Assembly: GCA_013152485.1 (NCBI GenBank)
Contig: JAADGG010000091.1
Location: 1-47,374, forward strand
DNA length: 47,374 nt
Origin: Nitrospirota bacterium
GTDB taxonomy: Bacteria; Nitrospirota; Thermodesulfovibrionia; Thermodesulfovibrionales; JdFR-85
Direction of reading: 5' to 3'
The notes beneath the pieces were generated by a model. The model saw nothing but the letters and a program-made list of their open reading frames with translations, searched no databases and was not told the origin of the DNA. This document shows positions 32,539 through 41,390 of this stretch, one piece after another; positions within the stretch are counted from its first letter, which is position 1; every line of letters starts with the position of its first letter. A program made the translations under genes and the position numbers.

Positions 32539-34527
32539 CTACTTCACCCCTTCATGCGGTCTTGCCGCAGCCTCGAGCTTACGCCTGTCGGCCATGGTCA
32601 TCAGTTTCCTCTCGGTGCCGAACCTGCCCGGCTCGTACTTTCTCAGCTTCAGCGCCTCGCGCTTGCTGTCAATGGCCTCGAGCGTCTTCTTCAGTATGTC
32701 TTCAGGGTCGGGGATGAACTCGAGCTTTCCGCCGAACCTCTCCGCCCACTGCTTCGTCATTATCTCCTTCACCTCACTGCTCGCATCCACCGGGCTCTCC
32801 GAACCGAATATGACGTACATGCCCGAAGCAACGAAGTAGCATCCTATTGCAAGGGCCTTCTCGCTCATCCACTCAGGGGCTATACCCACTGCAGGCAGGT
32901 CGGCGATGTCGTCACCGAGACCGCCCTCTCTGACCATCTGAGTGGCGACCGTCAGTATCCTCGAATTGTCCACACACGAACCGAGATGCAGGATCGGCGG
33001 CACGCCTATGGCCTCGCAGACCTCCTTGAGTCCCGGCCCCGCCATCTCGAGCGCCGTCTCCGGTGTCATGAAACCCGCCTTGGCACAGGCGGCTGCGCCG
33101 CAACCGGTAGAGACGACGAGGACGTCGTTCCTGATGAACTCCTTCGCAAGATAGTCATGCACGCTGTCCTGCGTGATGCGCGGGTTGTTGCAGCCGACTA
33201 TGCCGACGACACCCCTGATCCTGCCGGCCATGATGGCATCGTTGAGAGGCCTGAACGATGCCCTGAACCTTCCGCCCTGCATGTACTCTATGTATTCGTG
33301 GGAGAAGCCGGCGATGACCGGCGAGGTCTCGTGCACCCTGCTGCCTTCGGTCGTGCGGTTCGCGTAATTGTCGATTGCGAGCCTCAGCACCTCCCTCGCA
33401 ACCTCCTTGGCCCTGTGTTCGTCGTACTCTATGTGAACCGCATCGAGCATCTTGCCCTTGTTGGAGGTGGTGACCACCTTTGTGTGGAACTTCTTTGCAG
33501 CCTGCGCTATCGCCGGCATGATGCACTGGACATCCACCATAATGGCCTCTGCAAGGCCGGTCATCACGGCCAGCTCCTGGTTGAGGAACCCGCCTGCCGT
33601 GGGGATGCCGTGCCGCATGAGGACCTCGTTGGCGGTACAGCACATGCCGACGAGGTTGATCCCCTTAGCGCCCTTCTGCCTGGCATAGTCGAGTATCTCC
33701 TGCTCCTGGGACGCCTCCACCATCATCTCGGCGAGTGATGGTTCGTGACCGTGAACCACTATGTTCACCTCGTCCTCTTTCATTATCCCGATGCTCGCCT
33801 CGGAACGCCTCGGCGTGGGTGTACCGAAGAGGATGTCCGTGATGTCGGTGCTGAACATCGAGCCGGCCCAGCCGTCGGCGAGCGAGACCCTGAGTGCGGC
33901 GGTCATCAGGTTTTCAGGATCCTGGTCCACACCCATGTTCGTCCTGTGCATCGCCTCAGCCACCTCGCGGTCCACGCCCCGGGGCACGATACCCCACTTG
34001 CGCCAAACCTCCTGACGCTTCTCAGGCGCCCTCTTTATGTAGGATATCTCTCCCTTCTGCTGTCCGAACTGCGATATGATATGCTCGGCCACATCCTTTG
34101 CTATCTCTTCCTTCGACCTCTCCCCGGTCGGGACTCCGATTATATCGGCCAGCCTCCTGAGCTTGCCCTCGTCCTTTATCGTAAAGTCAGGGGCCTCGCC
34201 TGTGGCCGCCTCGAGGAGCGTGTAGGCCATGTCCCTTGCATGGTCACTGTGGGCTGCGGTACCTGCAGCCACCATCCTGAGGAAGTTCCTCGCGGATACG
34301 ACCGGAAGCGTCGCTCCGCACACCCCCTGGGCACTCTCTTCCGCCTCGGGACCGACGAGCCTGCAGGGCCCCATGAAGCATATCTTGCAGCATGCACCCG
34401 AGTGCCCTATCGGGCACGGCTTCAGCCTTTCCGCCCTCTCAAAGGCGGTCTCGAGGCCGTGCGCCCCTGCCCACTCCACTATCTCTTCGGCAACCCTGTC
34501 GGCACTTTTTATTACCTTTTCAGACAT
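32539..34527 (-). CDS. acsA: Ni-Fe-S carbon monoxide dehydrogenase catalytic subunit
   Basis: 662 residues, usual for bacterial CooS/AcsA. The D- and B-cluster Cys are in KPCPIGHSGACCKICFMGPC; C-cluster ligand regions include NLVGMCCTANEVLMRHG, GIVGCNNPR, VSTGCGAAACAKAG, LHLGSCVDNSRI and AIGCYFVASGMYV. The enzyme interconverts CO2 and CO and feeds CO to acetyl-CoA synthase through an internal tunnel. ATG 34527 has GGAGG 5 bases upstream. It lies directly after acsB in the operon, so it belongs to the CODH/ACS complex rather than being a stand-alone CooS. Confidence 0.96.
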   Translation of the reverse strand: MSEKVIKSADRVAEEIVEWAGAHGLETAFERAERLKPCPIGHSGACCKICFMGPCRLVGPEAEESAQGVCGATLPVVSARNFLRMVAAGTAAHSDHARDMAYTLLEAATGEAPDFTIKDEGKLRRLADIIGVPTGERSKEEIAKDVAEHIISQFGQQKGEISYIKRAPEKRQEVWRKWGIVPRGVDREVAEAMHRTNMGVDQDPENLMTAALRVSLADGWAGSMFSTDITDILFGTPTPRRSEASIGIMKEDEVNIVVHGHEPSLAEMMVEASQEQEILDYARQKGAKGINLVGMCCTANEVLMRHGIPTAGGFLNQELAVMTGLAEAIMVDVQCIMPAIAQAAKKFHTKVVTTSNKGKMLDAVHIEYDEHRAKEVAREVLRLAIDNYANRTTEGSRVHETSPVIAGFSHEYIEYMQGGRFRASFRPLNDAIMAGRIRGVVGIVGCNNPRITQDSVHDYLAKEFIRNDVLVVSTGCGAAACAKAGFMTPETALEMAGPGLKEVCEAIGVPPILHLGSCVDNSRILTVATQMVREGGLGDDIADLPAVGIAPEWMSEKALAIGCYFVASGMYVIFGSESPVDASSEVKEIMTKQWAERFGGKLEFIPDPEDILKKTLEAIDSKREALKLRKYEPGRFGTERKLMTMADRRKLEAAARPHEGVK

Positions 34528-34546
34528 CTCAACCTCCGTTTTTATT

Positions 34547-34567
34547 ATTGACGACTCTCGATTGACG
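34547..34567. repeat. short 7-base-period repeat between acsB and acsA
   Basis: Units ATTGACG, ACTCTCG, ATTGACG, with less regular CCTTACG following. It has the same 7-base period as the other acs-operon spacers but a different unit sequence. Confidence 0.5.
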
Positions 34568-34625
34568 CCTTACGGTTCGTCGTCACCGTACATGGAGTCA
34601 ATCACAACCTGTCAATAGGTGGTTA

Positions 34626-36824
34626 TCATATTATGGACTCCATCTCAAGAGCCGGATGACCCACCTCCGTCAGGTACTCGACGAGCTTCTCCGAGTCCTC
34701 ACATACGGTCTCGTCAGCGATCTTGTCGAGGAGATCCGGCACTCCCTCGGCCTCTGCTATCTGCTGGAACTTCTCCTTCACCCTCTCCTTGATCGCCTTT
34801 GTCATCCATACGATCCTCTTTATGCCTCCGTCTCCAAACAGGAACTTCTTGCTCGTTATGAAGTTGACGCCGATTCCCATGAATCCCGGCGTCTGCACGC
34901 CGCCGCCCACGGTTCCAGCGAGCGTGGAGAACTTCATGCCTATCGGAGTCATGCCTGTATGTCCGCGCTGAACGATCATTACACCGTTCGCCTCGGGTAT
35001 GATCGCAACTATGCACTCGAAGCAGCCGCAGGAGGTCATAGGGTTTTCCATTATCGTGTAGAGGTTCAGTGTCTCGACCGCGCCGCCCGATGCCTGTTTC
35101 AGGTACTCGTCGACACCCGTATAACGGCCGTACCTCGGGTCGACGAGCTCACCCTTGGGAACGGGCTGGTTTCCGCCCGTGGGGTCGATCTCGTACGCCG
35201 CCTTTCCGTCGAGCCAGTTGTATGCACCGCAGAGGCCCAGCCTCTCGGGCGTTATCACGCAGACATGGCTCGGCGCAAAGGACTGGCAGAGGAGGCACGA
35301 ATAAAACGTATCGACGGTCTCGTCCGTGAGGGCGGCAAGCCTCTCGTCACGGATCTTCCAGTCCGTCCTCGCCGCCTCTCTCCACTTGACCACATCCTCC
35401 TCGGTGGTGAAGAGCGTGACCTCCACCTTGTCCACTATGGTGCTGAACCTCTTGTGTGTCATTGCATGGTGTATCTTCGCTATGTCCTCGAGGCTGAAGC
35501 CGGCCTGTTTTGCAGAGTGGCTTATCCTTATCCAGTTGATGTCCCTCTGCCCCATGTGCCATATGCCCTGACCCTCGTTGATGTTGTGGTGAAGCCTCCG
35601 CTCCACTATGGCGAGGAAGTCGGGCTGCATCTTCCGGCCGGCCACCTCGACGAGGATTCCGAGGGGCATCACGCCTCCCTGTTCATACCTCTCCTTCCAG
35701 TTCTCACCGACGATGTTTATCTTTCCATCCTCTATCTCATCGAGTTCCCTCAGCCGTGCCCACTCAAAGGCAGGTGAGCGCGTACCGCCGAACTCTATGA
35801 AGGTCTCCTCCTTGCGTATCCTCTCACCCTCGAACGCAGAGCCGTAGGCGATCGGTATCGGGGGCTTCTCGACGAGGACCTTGAGGCCCCTCACCTCTAT
35901 GGCCTTCTGGACGATCTTTTCGTGATCGAGCTCCTTGTCCACCTCTTCGTACGTGCATACGCCCGTCGGGTGAATAACCGGCACGTCAGTGTCACAGACG
36001 GCCGGGAAACCCATGTTGATGGCACCTGCACCGGTGGCCCACTTGACGTCGTCGAGCTCTCCGAGGACCAGGGCGAAGGCGAAGACCCTGTCCTTCTGGT
36101 ACTGGAGGTTGCCCCTGAAGTCACCGGGCTTCATGCCTCCGAATATCATGGACGCCCTGATCGCCCAGTCGAGGGCGTACAGCGTATGCTCGGTCTCCGT
36201 GCCTAAGGGGACTATGTAGACGTCCCAGCCGAGCTCGACATTCTTTCTGAGCAGCTGTTTCGTGACACTGTCGCCGTTGGAGCTTCCCGAAAGGAAGACG
36301 AGTATGTTCTTCTCCTGCAGCTCCCTGACGATCCTCACGGCCGTGTCGTCGTCGGGGGCTGCGCCGATTATCGCTGCAAAGCCCGGCATCCTGCCGTCGA
36401 CGAGCTGAATGCCGAGGTTACGCTGTATCGTGTCCGTAATGAAACCGTTGTATACGTAGCCTGTCTCGGGATCCTTCGTCGGCTCGAGCCCCTCGATGTA
36501 TCTCAGTGCGAGCCAGATCTCCTCGGCAAACAGAGTGGCCATTCCGGAATCGAGCGCCTCACCGAGATAGGGTGTCCAAATCTTCTCCTCCGGTTCATCA
36601 TGGAGAAGGTCCTGAGTCATCCGCAGCGCCGTCTTCATGTCCTTGAGAGTCTTCACCTCGAAGCCGGTGATACCGTAAATCATGGGAAGCGCATAAGCGG
36701 TGTCCGGAAACTCGAAGTGGTAATCCTCTCCTTTTTCGGCTATAACCTTCTGAAGCAACTCCTCCGCCTGCCTGAAGACTTTATGTGACCCTCTGATAGC
36801 AGCCGAGGCGATTATCTTTGACAT
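34626..36824 (-). CDS. acsB: acetyl-CoA synthase (CODH/ACS beta subunit)
   Basis: 732 residues, the full bacterial AcsB length including the N-terminal CODH-contact domain absent from archaeal CdhC. The A-cluster Cys are in CLLCQSFAPSHVC, then nine residues to GLCGAYNW, and SCGCFEC: the spacing matches the six ligands described for the Moorella enzyme. It condenses CO, a methyl group from the corrinoid protein and CoA to acetyl-CoA on the Ni-Ni-[4Fe-4S] site. ATG 36824 has AAGGAGG 6 bases upstream. A 14-base-pair hairpin lies between acsC and this gene. Confidence 0.97.
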   Translation of the reverse strand: MSKIIASAAIRGSHKVFRQAEELLQKVIAEKGEDYHFEFPDTAYALPMIYGITGFEVKTLKDMKTALRMTQDLLHDEPEEKIWTPYLGEALDSGMATLFAEEIWLALRYIEGLEPTKDPETGYVYNGFITDTIQRNLGIQLVDGRMPGFAAIIGAAPDDDTAVRIVRELQEKNILVFLSGSSNGDSVTKQLLRKNVELGWDVYIVPLGTETEHTLYALDWAIRASMIFGGMKPGDFRGNLQYQKDRVFAFALVLGELDDVKWATGAGAINMGFPAVCDTDVPVIHPTGVCTYEEVDKELDHEKIVQKAIEVRGLKVLVEKPPIPIAYGSAFEGERIRKEETFIEFGGTRSPAFEWARLRELDEIEDGKINIVGENWKERYEQGGVMPLGILVEVAGRKMQPDFLAIVERRLHHNINEGQGIWHMGQRDINWIRISHSAKQAGFSLEDIAKIHHAMTHKRFSTIVDKVEVTLFTTEEDVVKWREAARTDWKIRDERLAALTDETVDTFYSCLLCQSFAPSHVCVITPERLGLCGAYNWLDGKAAYEIDPTGGNQPVPKGELVDPRYGRYTGVDEYLKQASGGAVETLNLYTIMENPMTSCGCFECIVAIIPEANGVMIVQRGHTGMTPIGMKFSTLAGTVGGGVQTPGFMGIGVNFITSKKFLFGDGGIKRIVWMTKAIKERVKEKFQQIAEAEGVPDLLDKIADETVCEDSEKLVEYLTEVGHPALEMESII

Positions 36825-36851
36825 CCCTTACCTCCTTGGTTTCATCTAAAT

Positions 36852-36889
36852 ATCCTCTCCATCCCTCCTGCTCGGGGGATGGAGAGGAT
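36852..36889 (-). other. large hairpin in the acsC-acsB spacer
   Basis: ATCCTCTCCATCCC (36852-36865) pairs perfectly with GGGATGGAGAGGAT (36876-36889) around a 10-base loop. No T-run follows on the minus strand, so it is more likely an RNA processing or stability element than a terminator. Confidence 0.7.
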
Positions 36890-36959
36890 TATTATAGTTT
36901 TCACTTCACCTTAGTGAGCCAAAGGCTCCTGTATCATCAAGGCGGCCCGCCGCCTTCAC

Positions 36960-38306
36960 TCACGCTGCCTGAGCCGAACGCAGGAAAGCGGGGAGGGCAT
37001 TGGCCTCTCTCGGTCCCACCGTCACCTTCCAGCCTTCGAGCTTGTCCTCGATGGCACCGCTGAGGATCGCAACATAACCCGGGATGATCAGCTCCCTGTG
37101 ATTGATCTCGTTCTCGATACCGCTCTCCTTTATGAAATTCGCTATCTTCGAACCCGTGAACTTGCCGGCGGCCCACGCCGTGAGGACCGACAGTCCCTCA
37201 CAGTCCATTATGGCAAGGTGCGCAGGCACCTTCGAGTTCTCCACCTCGCCGGATACTATGAAGTACGTAAGGGAGAAGTTCGTGGTGATGAGGAGCGGCG
37301 AGTCAGGCGTGGGATCTCCGATCTTGTATATCTTCTGCTCCACCTGCATCGGCACCTGCGGATCCGTATAGATGTTCTGCCTGAGTGTAAAGAGCGCGAG
37401 GTTCTTCCACTTCTCCGCCGAACTCACGACGACGATGGACGCATACTTTGCAATGCCGAGCCCGGCGACAAGGGACTCGAACAGGGCGTCGTCGCGCTGT
37501 GCAAAGTTTATCACCGGATATCCGAGGGGCTTGAAGTTCTTCTTTATTGCCGCCCTCCTGATGAACGTGTTGTACTCGAGGATCTCCCTTGCAGACTTTG
37601 CACCGGGGTCTATCACCATGTCCTCGACCCCGAGGGACTTCACCTTCTCCGTAAGCGACGAGAGGGCATCGAGCCCGTCCGCCTTCACGCCCAGCACGGC
37701 CTTTGCAGACTTGGCGATCTCCGCCATCCTTTCGGCGTTCGCCTCTGTGGCACCGTGCAGGATCGCGTTCTTCCCGCTGAACGGTTTTATTGCGGCATCA
37801 GCGGCATCCGGATTCTCTGTGCCGACGATCACCGCCGTTTCCGGGGCCTTCTGTGCAACCTTCTCGGCCAGCGCGCCGAACCTTCCGGCATCTCCGGAAT
37901 CATTGCTCAGGTATACGGCGTCTATCCTCAGGAGCTGTCCCACCCTGTTGATCTCGGAGCCGATTACATCCTGAAGCTTCGCCTCCACCACGTCGTCGCT
38001 GTCCGTATCCTTGATCTCGAGCGCAATGGCAGGCGGATTGACGAACTTCTTCTCGTGCCTGAAGAGCACGGTCTCTTCTCCCATCTTTACGGCCTTTTCC
38101 CCCGTACCGAGAGTCACCGGCCTGACAGGGGGCGCCGAGGCCTCACCCAGTGTGGCCTTCGCCTCTTCAGAGACATCCGGACAGGCATCGAGAGAGGCCT
38201 GTCTCTGGGCAAGCTTCATGGCAAAGGCGAGACAGGTGGGAAAACCGCACTTCTTGCAGTTGGTCTTCGGTAACAGTTTGAATATCTGAACCCCGGTTAA
38301 TGCCAT
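36960..38306 (-). CDS. acsC: corrinoid iron-sulfur protein large subunit
   Basis: 448 residues. The N-terminal 4Fe-4S domain reads NCKKCGFPTCLAFAMKLAQ with a fourth Cys in LDACPD; a TIM barrel follows, and the C-terminal corrinoid-binding region includes SLTYFIVSGEVENSKVP and HRELIIPGYVAILSGA. It carries the methyl group on cobalt and, with AcsD, delivers it to AcsB; the 4Fe-4S cluster reactivates oxidised cobalt. ATG 38306 has GGAGG 6 bases upstream. It lies between acsD and acsB, 48 bases from acsD. Confidence 0.96.
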   Translation of the reverse strand: MALTGVQIFKLLPKTNCKKCGFPTCLAFAMKLAQRQASLDACPDVSEEAKATLGEASAPPVRPVTLGTGEKAVKMGEETVLFRHEKKFVNPPAIALEIKDTDSDDVVEAKLQDVIGSEINRVGQLLRIDAVYLSNDSGDAGRFGALAEKVAQKAPETAVIVGTENPDAADAAIKPFSGKNAILHGATEANAERMAEIAKSAKAVLGVKADGLDALSSLTEKVKSLGVEDMVIDPGAKSAREILEYNTFIRRAAIKKNFKPLGYPVINFAQRDDALFESLVAGLGIAKYASIVVVSSAEKWKNLALFTLRQNIYTDPQVPMQVEQKIYKIGDPTPDSPLLITTNFSLTYFIVSGEVENSKVPAHLAIMDCEGLSVLTAWAAGKFTGSKIANFIKESGIENEINHRELIIPGYVAILSGAIEDKLEGWKVTVGPREANALPAFLRSAQAA

Positions 38307-38320
38307 CTTTTACCTCCGTT

Positions 38321-38349
38321 ATCTCAAGTTCATTATCTCAAGACCTCAA
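38321..38349. repeat. short 7-base-period repeat between acsD and acsC
   Basis: Units TCTCAAG, TTCATTA, TCTCAAG, then ACCTCAAAA. The repeated TCTCAAG is a variant of the TTCAAGA/CTCAAGA heptads found in other spacers. Confidence 0.55.
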
Positions 38350-38354
38350 AAACC

Positions 38355-39293
38355 CTACATGAGCTCATCGACAAAGAGTTCCACGGCCTCGACAGCCTTC
38401 TGATGGCGCATTATCAGCAGTTCCGCCCCTGCCATCAGGAGGCTCGATGCTGTAACGGCCTCCCAGGCGATACCCCTCTCCTCGAGGCTGCCCCACTCCG
38501 GGAGCACATCCTCAGGCGCCTGGGTCTCCTTTATCTTCCATACATACATTCCCACGTCCGCCAGCATCGGAGGCTGCATTACGGCGTCGTTCTGCGCCAA
38601 AGCGGCGAGCCTTATCCTCTCCATGACCGAGTACGTGTACTCGAGTCCGTAACCGAGGGCTGAACACATCGGGTCGGTGATCAGCTTCTCCTTGTCGAAG
38701 CCCATCTGGGTCAGCAGGATATTGAGCTGCTTCGACAGGTTGATGTCGAGTTCGCTCATGGCGATGAGCTTGTGCCCGTTCGCCATTGCCGCTGCTGCTA
38801 TGGTCTTGTAGTTCGCCTCCTGGGCCTTGCCTATTATGCAGTCATGCCCCTTTGCAGCCTCTGCAGCCCTCACGAGCACCTCGGAGTCCTTCTCCACGTG
38901 ATTGCTGCCGAGCACTATCAGGGGAACCTTTATTGCTCCAAGCACATCGGTGACGGTCTTGGCGGCATCCTCGGCAGAGAGGTCCTTGCTGTCGGGATGC
39001 GTCCCGACGAGCCTGAGGGCAACGGCCTTTGCCTTGAGCTCCTCCTCGCAGTACTTTGCCCACTTCACCGGGTCGTCGCTCACACCGTCATAGAGCTTTC
39101 TCACGGTCTCGGGCCAGTCTTCCGGAGGAACGTCCTGTATCTCGTATGCAATCAGGGGCCTGTTCGGAACCTCACCCTCAAAGGAATGAAACGGGAGGGT
39201 GTTCTCTCCCCCAAAGGTCTGCTGAACCCCGGTTCCTATGGTAACGGGAAAGACCCTGCCTGCGAAACTCTCCTTTGGTGGTACGAATGCCAT
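38355..39293 (-). CDS. acsD: corrinoid iron-sulfur protein small subunit
   Basis: 312 residues, the expected AcsD length, forming a TIM barrel. Recognisable stretches are GVQQTFGGENTLPFHSFEGE near the N-terminus, PLIVLGSNHVEKDSEVL, and the end-region DVLPEWGSLEERGIAWEAVT with LLMAGAELLIMRHQKAVEAV. It forms a heterodimer with AcsC and helps hold the corrinoid. ATG 39293 has AAGGAGG 6 bases upstream. Confidence 0.95.
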   Translation of the reverse strand: MAFVPPKESFAGRVFPVTIGTGVQQTFGGENTLPFHSFEGEVPNRPLIAYEIQDVPPEDWPETVRKLYDGVSDDPVKWAKYCEEELKAKAVALRLVGTHPDSKDLSAEDAAKTVTDVLGAIKVPLIVLGSNHVEKDSEVLVRAAEAAKGHDCIIGKAQEANYKTIAAAAMANGHKLIAMSELDINLSKQLNILLTQMGFDKEKLITDPMCSALGYGLEYTYSVMERIRLAALAQNDAVMQPPMLADVGMYVWKIKETQAPEDVLPEWGSLEERGIAWEAVTASSLLMAGAELLIMRHQKAVEAVELFVDELM

Positions 39294-39308
39294 TTTATTC
39301 CTCCTTGA

Positions 39309-39380
39309 GAAAATTCAAAATTCAAAATTCAAGATTCAAAAACTTGACTGAAAATTCAAGACTCAAAACTCAAAAATCAG
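39309..39380. repeat. degenerate 7-base tandem repeat between acsE and acsD
   Basis: Units TTCAAAA, TTCAAAA, TTCAAGA, TTCAAAA, a short irregular stretch, then TTCAAGA, CTCAAAA, CTCAAAA, ATCAGAA. It is the longest array of this family in the window, about 72 bases of a 106-base spacer. Confidence 0.85.
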
Positions 39381-39399
39381 AAGCGAGATTCCGAACGCA

Positions 39400-40182
39400 T
39401 CACATCTCCAGGTACGAGTGGGCGTACAGAGTCTTGCCCATTATGACGTCTATGGTCTTGACGGTCTCGATCACCTCCACAGGGTCTGCGATGGCTGCGG
39501 TGAGGCCCTCGTACATGAGGAGCGCAAGATAGTACCTGTTCAGTATGTGCCTCACGTCCTTTGGACAGCCGTTCGATATATTGCTGAGACCGACCACGGT
39601 CTTCATGGGCGGATCGTTCAGCTCCTGGAACATCTTTATGGTCTTTATCACCTTCACGGCCTGCTCCTGCGTTGTGGCTATCTGCAGCACGAGCGGATCG
39701 AGGTAGAGGTTCTCCAGCGGCAGGCCATACTCCATGGCCCTCGCCATGATCTCTGCTGCAATGGCAGACCTCTCTTCCTCGTCAGCCGGAAGCCCGCCCT
39801 TGCCGACGGTCAGCCCTATGATGAGGCAGTCGTACTTGGCGGCGAGTTCGAGCATGGGGAAGCGCTCGGGGTCGTTCGATGTGGAGTTGATCATCGGTGT
39901 ACCGTAGTCATTGTTGTGCACCTTCAGGCCGGCCTCGATCGCCGCATAATTGGTCGTGTCGAGACAGACCGGAAGCTGGACCGCCTCCTGAATGGTGGTG
40001 ACCATCCACTCCATGAGCTCCTCTCCACCGTCCTCTGCAGGACCGATATTGGCGTCTATCATGCCTGCACCGGCATTCTTCTGCGCGACGGCGATCTCCT
40101 GGATCGGCCCCTTGTCCCTCTTCATCATTGCTTCCCTGACACGTTTCGCGATTATACTCAGTTTCTCTCCAATAATCAGCAT
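39400..40182 (-). CDS. acsE: methyltetrahydrofolate:corrinoid iron-sulfur protein methyltransferase
   Basis: 260 residues forming a pterin-binding TIM barrel: MLIIGEKLSIIAKRV, AGMIDANIGPAEDGGEELME, LPVCLDTTNYAAIEAGLKVH, MINSTSNDPERF and TVVGLSNISNGCPKDVR. It transfers the methyl group of methyl-tetrahydrofolate to Co(I) of AcsC/AcsD, linking the methyl branch to the carbonyl branch. ATG 40182 has AAGGAG 7 bases upstream. It is the first gene of the long acs-nuo transcript after a 404-base spacer. Confidence 0.95.
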   Translation of the reverse strand: MLIIGEKLSIIAKRVREAMMKRDKGPIQEIAVAQKNAGAGMIDANIGPAEDGGEELMEWMVTTIQEAVQLPVCLDTTNYAAIEAGLKVHNNDYGTPMINSTSNDPERFPMLELAAKYDCLIIGLTVGKGGLPADEEERSAIAAEIMARAMEYGLPLENLYLDPLVLQIATTQEQAVKVIKTIKMFQELNDPPMKTVVGLSNISNGCPKDVRHILNRYYLALLMYEGLTAAIADPVEVIETVKTIDVIMGKTLYAHSYLEM

Positions 40183-40586
40183 GTCACGACTCCTTCTTCA
40201 AGTTTTTAGCAGTTTCTCAGTCCGTATTACGGCCAGGCTCCGGCAGATACGATCTTCAGCCACGGCGTCATGAATTCCTGATGAACCGGCCTCCCGTCAG
40301 CGCCGGCTGAACAGACACGGAACCGGCCCGGATGAACCGTTCCGCACCCTTCACCTGCCCGGGAAGGGCTCCGGGTTTCATACCCCGCTTCAAGTCTTCG
40401 TCGGTGATCGGTCCGCCTGGTGAGCCCGATCGCTGATTCCGGAAATCCTGTTCTGCTCCATGCCTGTTTTTCCGGGAATCGACCGGCTGCAGGTATAAAG
40501 CAAGGTTGAAAAGGATAACATAAAATACAGCCCGCGGTAAAGCATTGGACTATTTAAAATTATTATAATTTTATGAAGAGCGGATC
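40183..40586 (-). other. 404-base spacer and probable structured leader of the acs operon
   Basis: No supported gene. Several GC-rich dyads lie in it: GATCGG (40406-40411) with CCGATC (40426-40431), a CCCGG/CCGGG pair near 40358-40375, and a CGGAAC.../...GTTCCG pair near 40317-40344. Direct copies of GATGAACCG occur near 40280 and 40331. I found no B12-box-like GCCACTG, so a cobalamin riboswitch is not supported. One minus-strand frame is open for about 90 codons but has no usual start before an internal ATG. Confidence 0.45.
40556..40572. repeat. perfect AT palindrome just after cooC
   Basis: AAAATTAT-T-ATAATTTT, an 8-1-8 perfect palindrome 14 bases past the cooC stop. It contains TATAAT on both strands and could be an operator or promoter element of the acs leader. 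Confidence 0.5.
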
Positions 40587-41354
40587 TTACGGAATGTCGA
40601 GACCGTCGAGAATGGCGAAGACCGACCTGAGCGCAGGCGAGTCACCGGGCAGCTCGACGAGCGGCCTGCCCCGGAGGTCGTATTCGGCTATTCTCTCATC
40701 CTGCGGAACGAGCCCGGCGCAGTGAAGCCCCGCATCCTCGGCAAGCTTCATGAGCGTATCGTCCTCCTCGCCGGAGACCCTGTTTATGATCAGCACGCTC
40801 CTGTCGATGTCGAGTTTCAGCTCGTCCACGAGGGCCTTGATCCTCCCGGCAGTCTGTATGCCCTTCAGTGTGGGATCGCTCACTATCAGGAGCAGGTTCA
40901 CCCTGTGCGTCGTCCTCCTGCTCAGGTGCTCCATACCCGCCTCGTTGTCGATCACCACGTAGGGATAACGCTCCGAAAGTATGTCGGTGTATTTTCTGAT
41001 GATGTTGTTGGCCGCGCAGTAGCAGCCGGGCCCCTCGGGCCTGCCCATCACGAGCAGGTCGAACCCCTTCGCCTCTATCAGTGCCTGGTTGATCTGGTAC
41101 TCGAAGAGTTCTTCCATGCTCATGCCGCCGGGGCGGTCACTGCCCGAGCGTATGGTCTCGAGCGACGACTCCCTCAGTTGTCCCACCGTGGCATGCACCT
41201 TCACGCCGAGGGCCTCGTTCAGACATGCATTGCTGTCGGCATCGACAGCAAGCACGGGCCCGCGCCTCCTCTCCATGAGATACCTAACCGTCAGTCCTGC
41301 TATGCTCGTCTTTCCCGTACCACCCTTGCCTGCAAGTGCTATCAAAAACGACAT
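40587..41354 (-). CDS. cooC: CooC/AcsF-type nickel-insertion ATPase
   Basis: 255 residues. The deviant Walker A GKGGTGKTSIAG starts near residue 10; AVDADSNACLNEALGV is the SIMIBI-class signature; VMGRPEGPGCYCAANNIIRK contains the CxC pair that binds metal at the dimer interface in CooC; YVVIDNEAGMEHLSRRTT is Walker B. These MinD-like ATPases mature the Ni sites of CO dehydrogenase and acetyl-CoA synthase. ATG 41354 follows AGGTGG. It is upstream of acsE on the same strand but 404 bases away, so it may be separately transcribed. Confidence 0.94.
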   Translation of the reverse strand: MSFLIALAGKGGTGKTSIAGLTVRYLMERRRGPVLAVDADSNACLNEALGVKVHATVGQLRESSLETIRSGSDRPGGMSMEELFEYQINQALIEAKGFDLLVMGRPEGPGCYCAANNIIRKYTDILSERYPYVVIDNEAGMEHLSRRTTHRVNLLLIVSDPTLKGIQTAGRIKALVDELKLDIDRSVLIINRVSGEEDDTLMKLAEDAGLHCAGLVPQDERIAEYDLRGRPLVELPGDSPALRSVFAILDGLDIP

Positions 41355-41390
41355 GTAACCACCTTTCCTCCGTATCCTGTTTTTCCGGCG

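Noticed and set aside
39309-39380. CRISPR-like array
   Set aside because: The period is only 7 bases and there are no spacers; it is a simple tandem repeat.
40277-40560. Roughly 90-codon open frame on the minus strand before acsE
   Set aside because: No ATG, GTG or TTG near its beginning, rare-codon use unlike neighbours and no recognisable family; at most a short internal ORF of 37 codons.
40183-40586. Cobalamin riboswitch upstream of acsE
   Set aside because: No B12-box-like GCCACTG or matching flanking conserved segments were seen on the minus strand.
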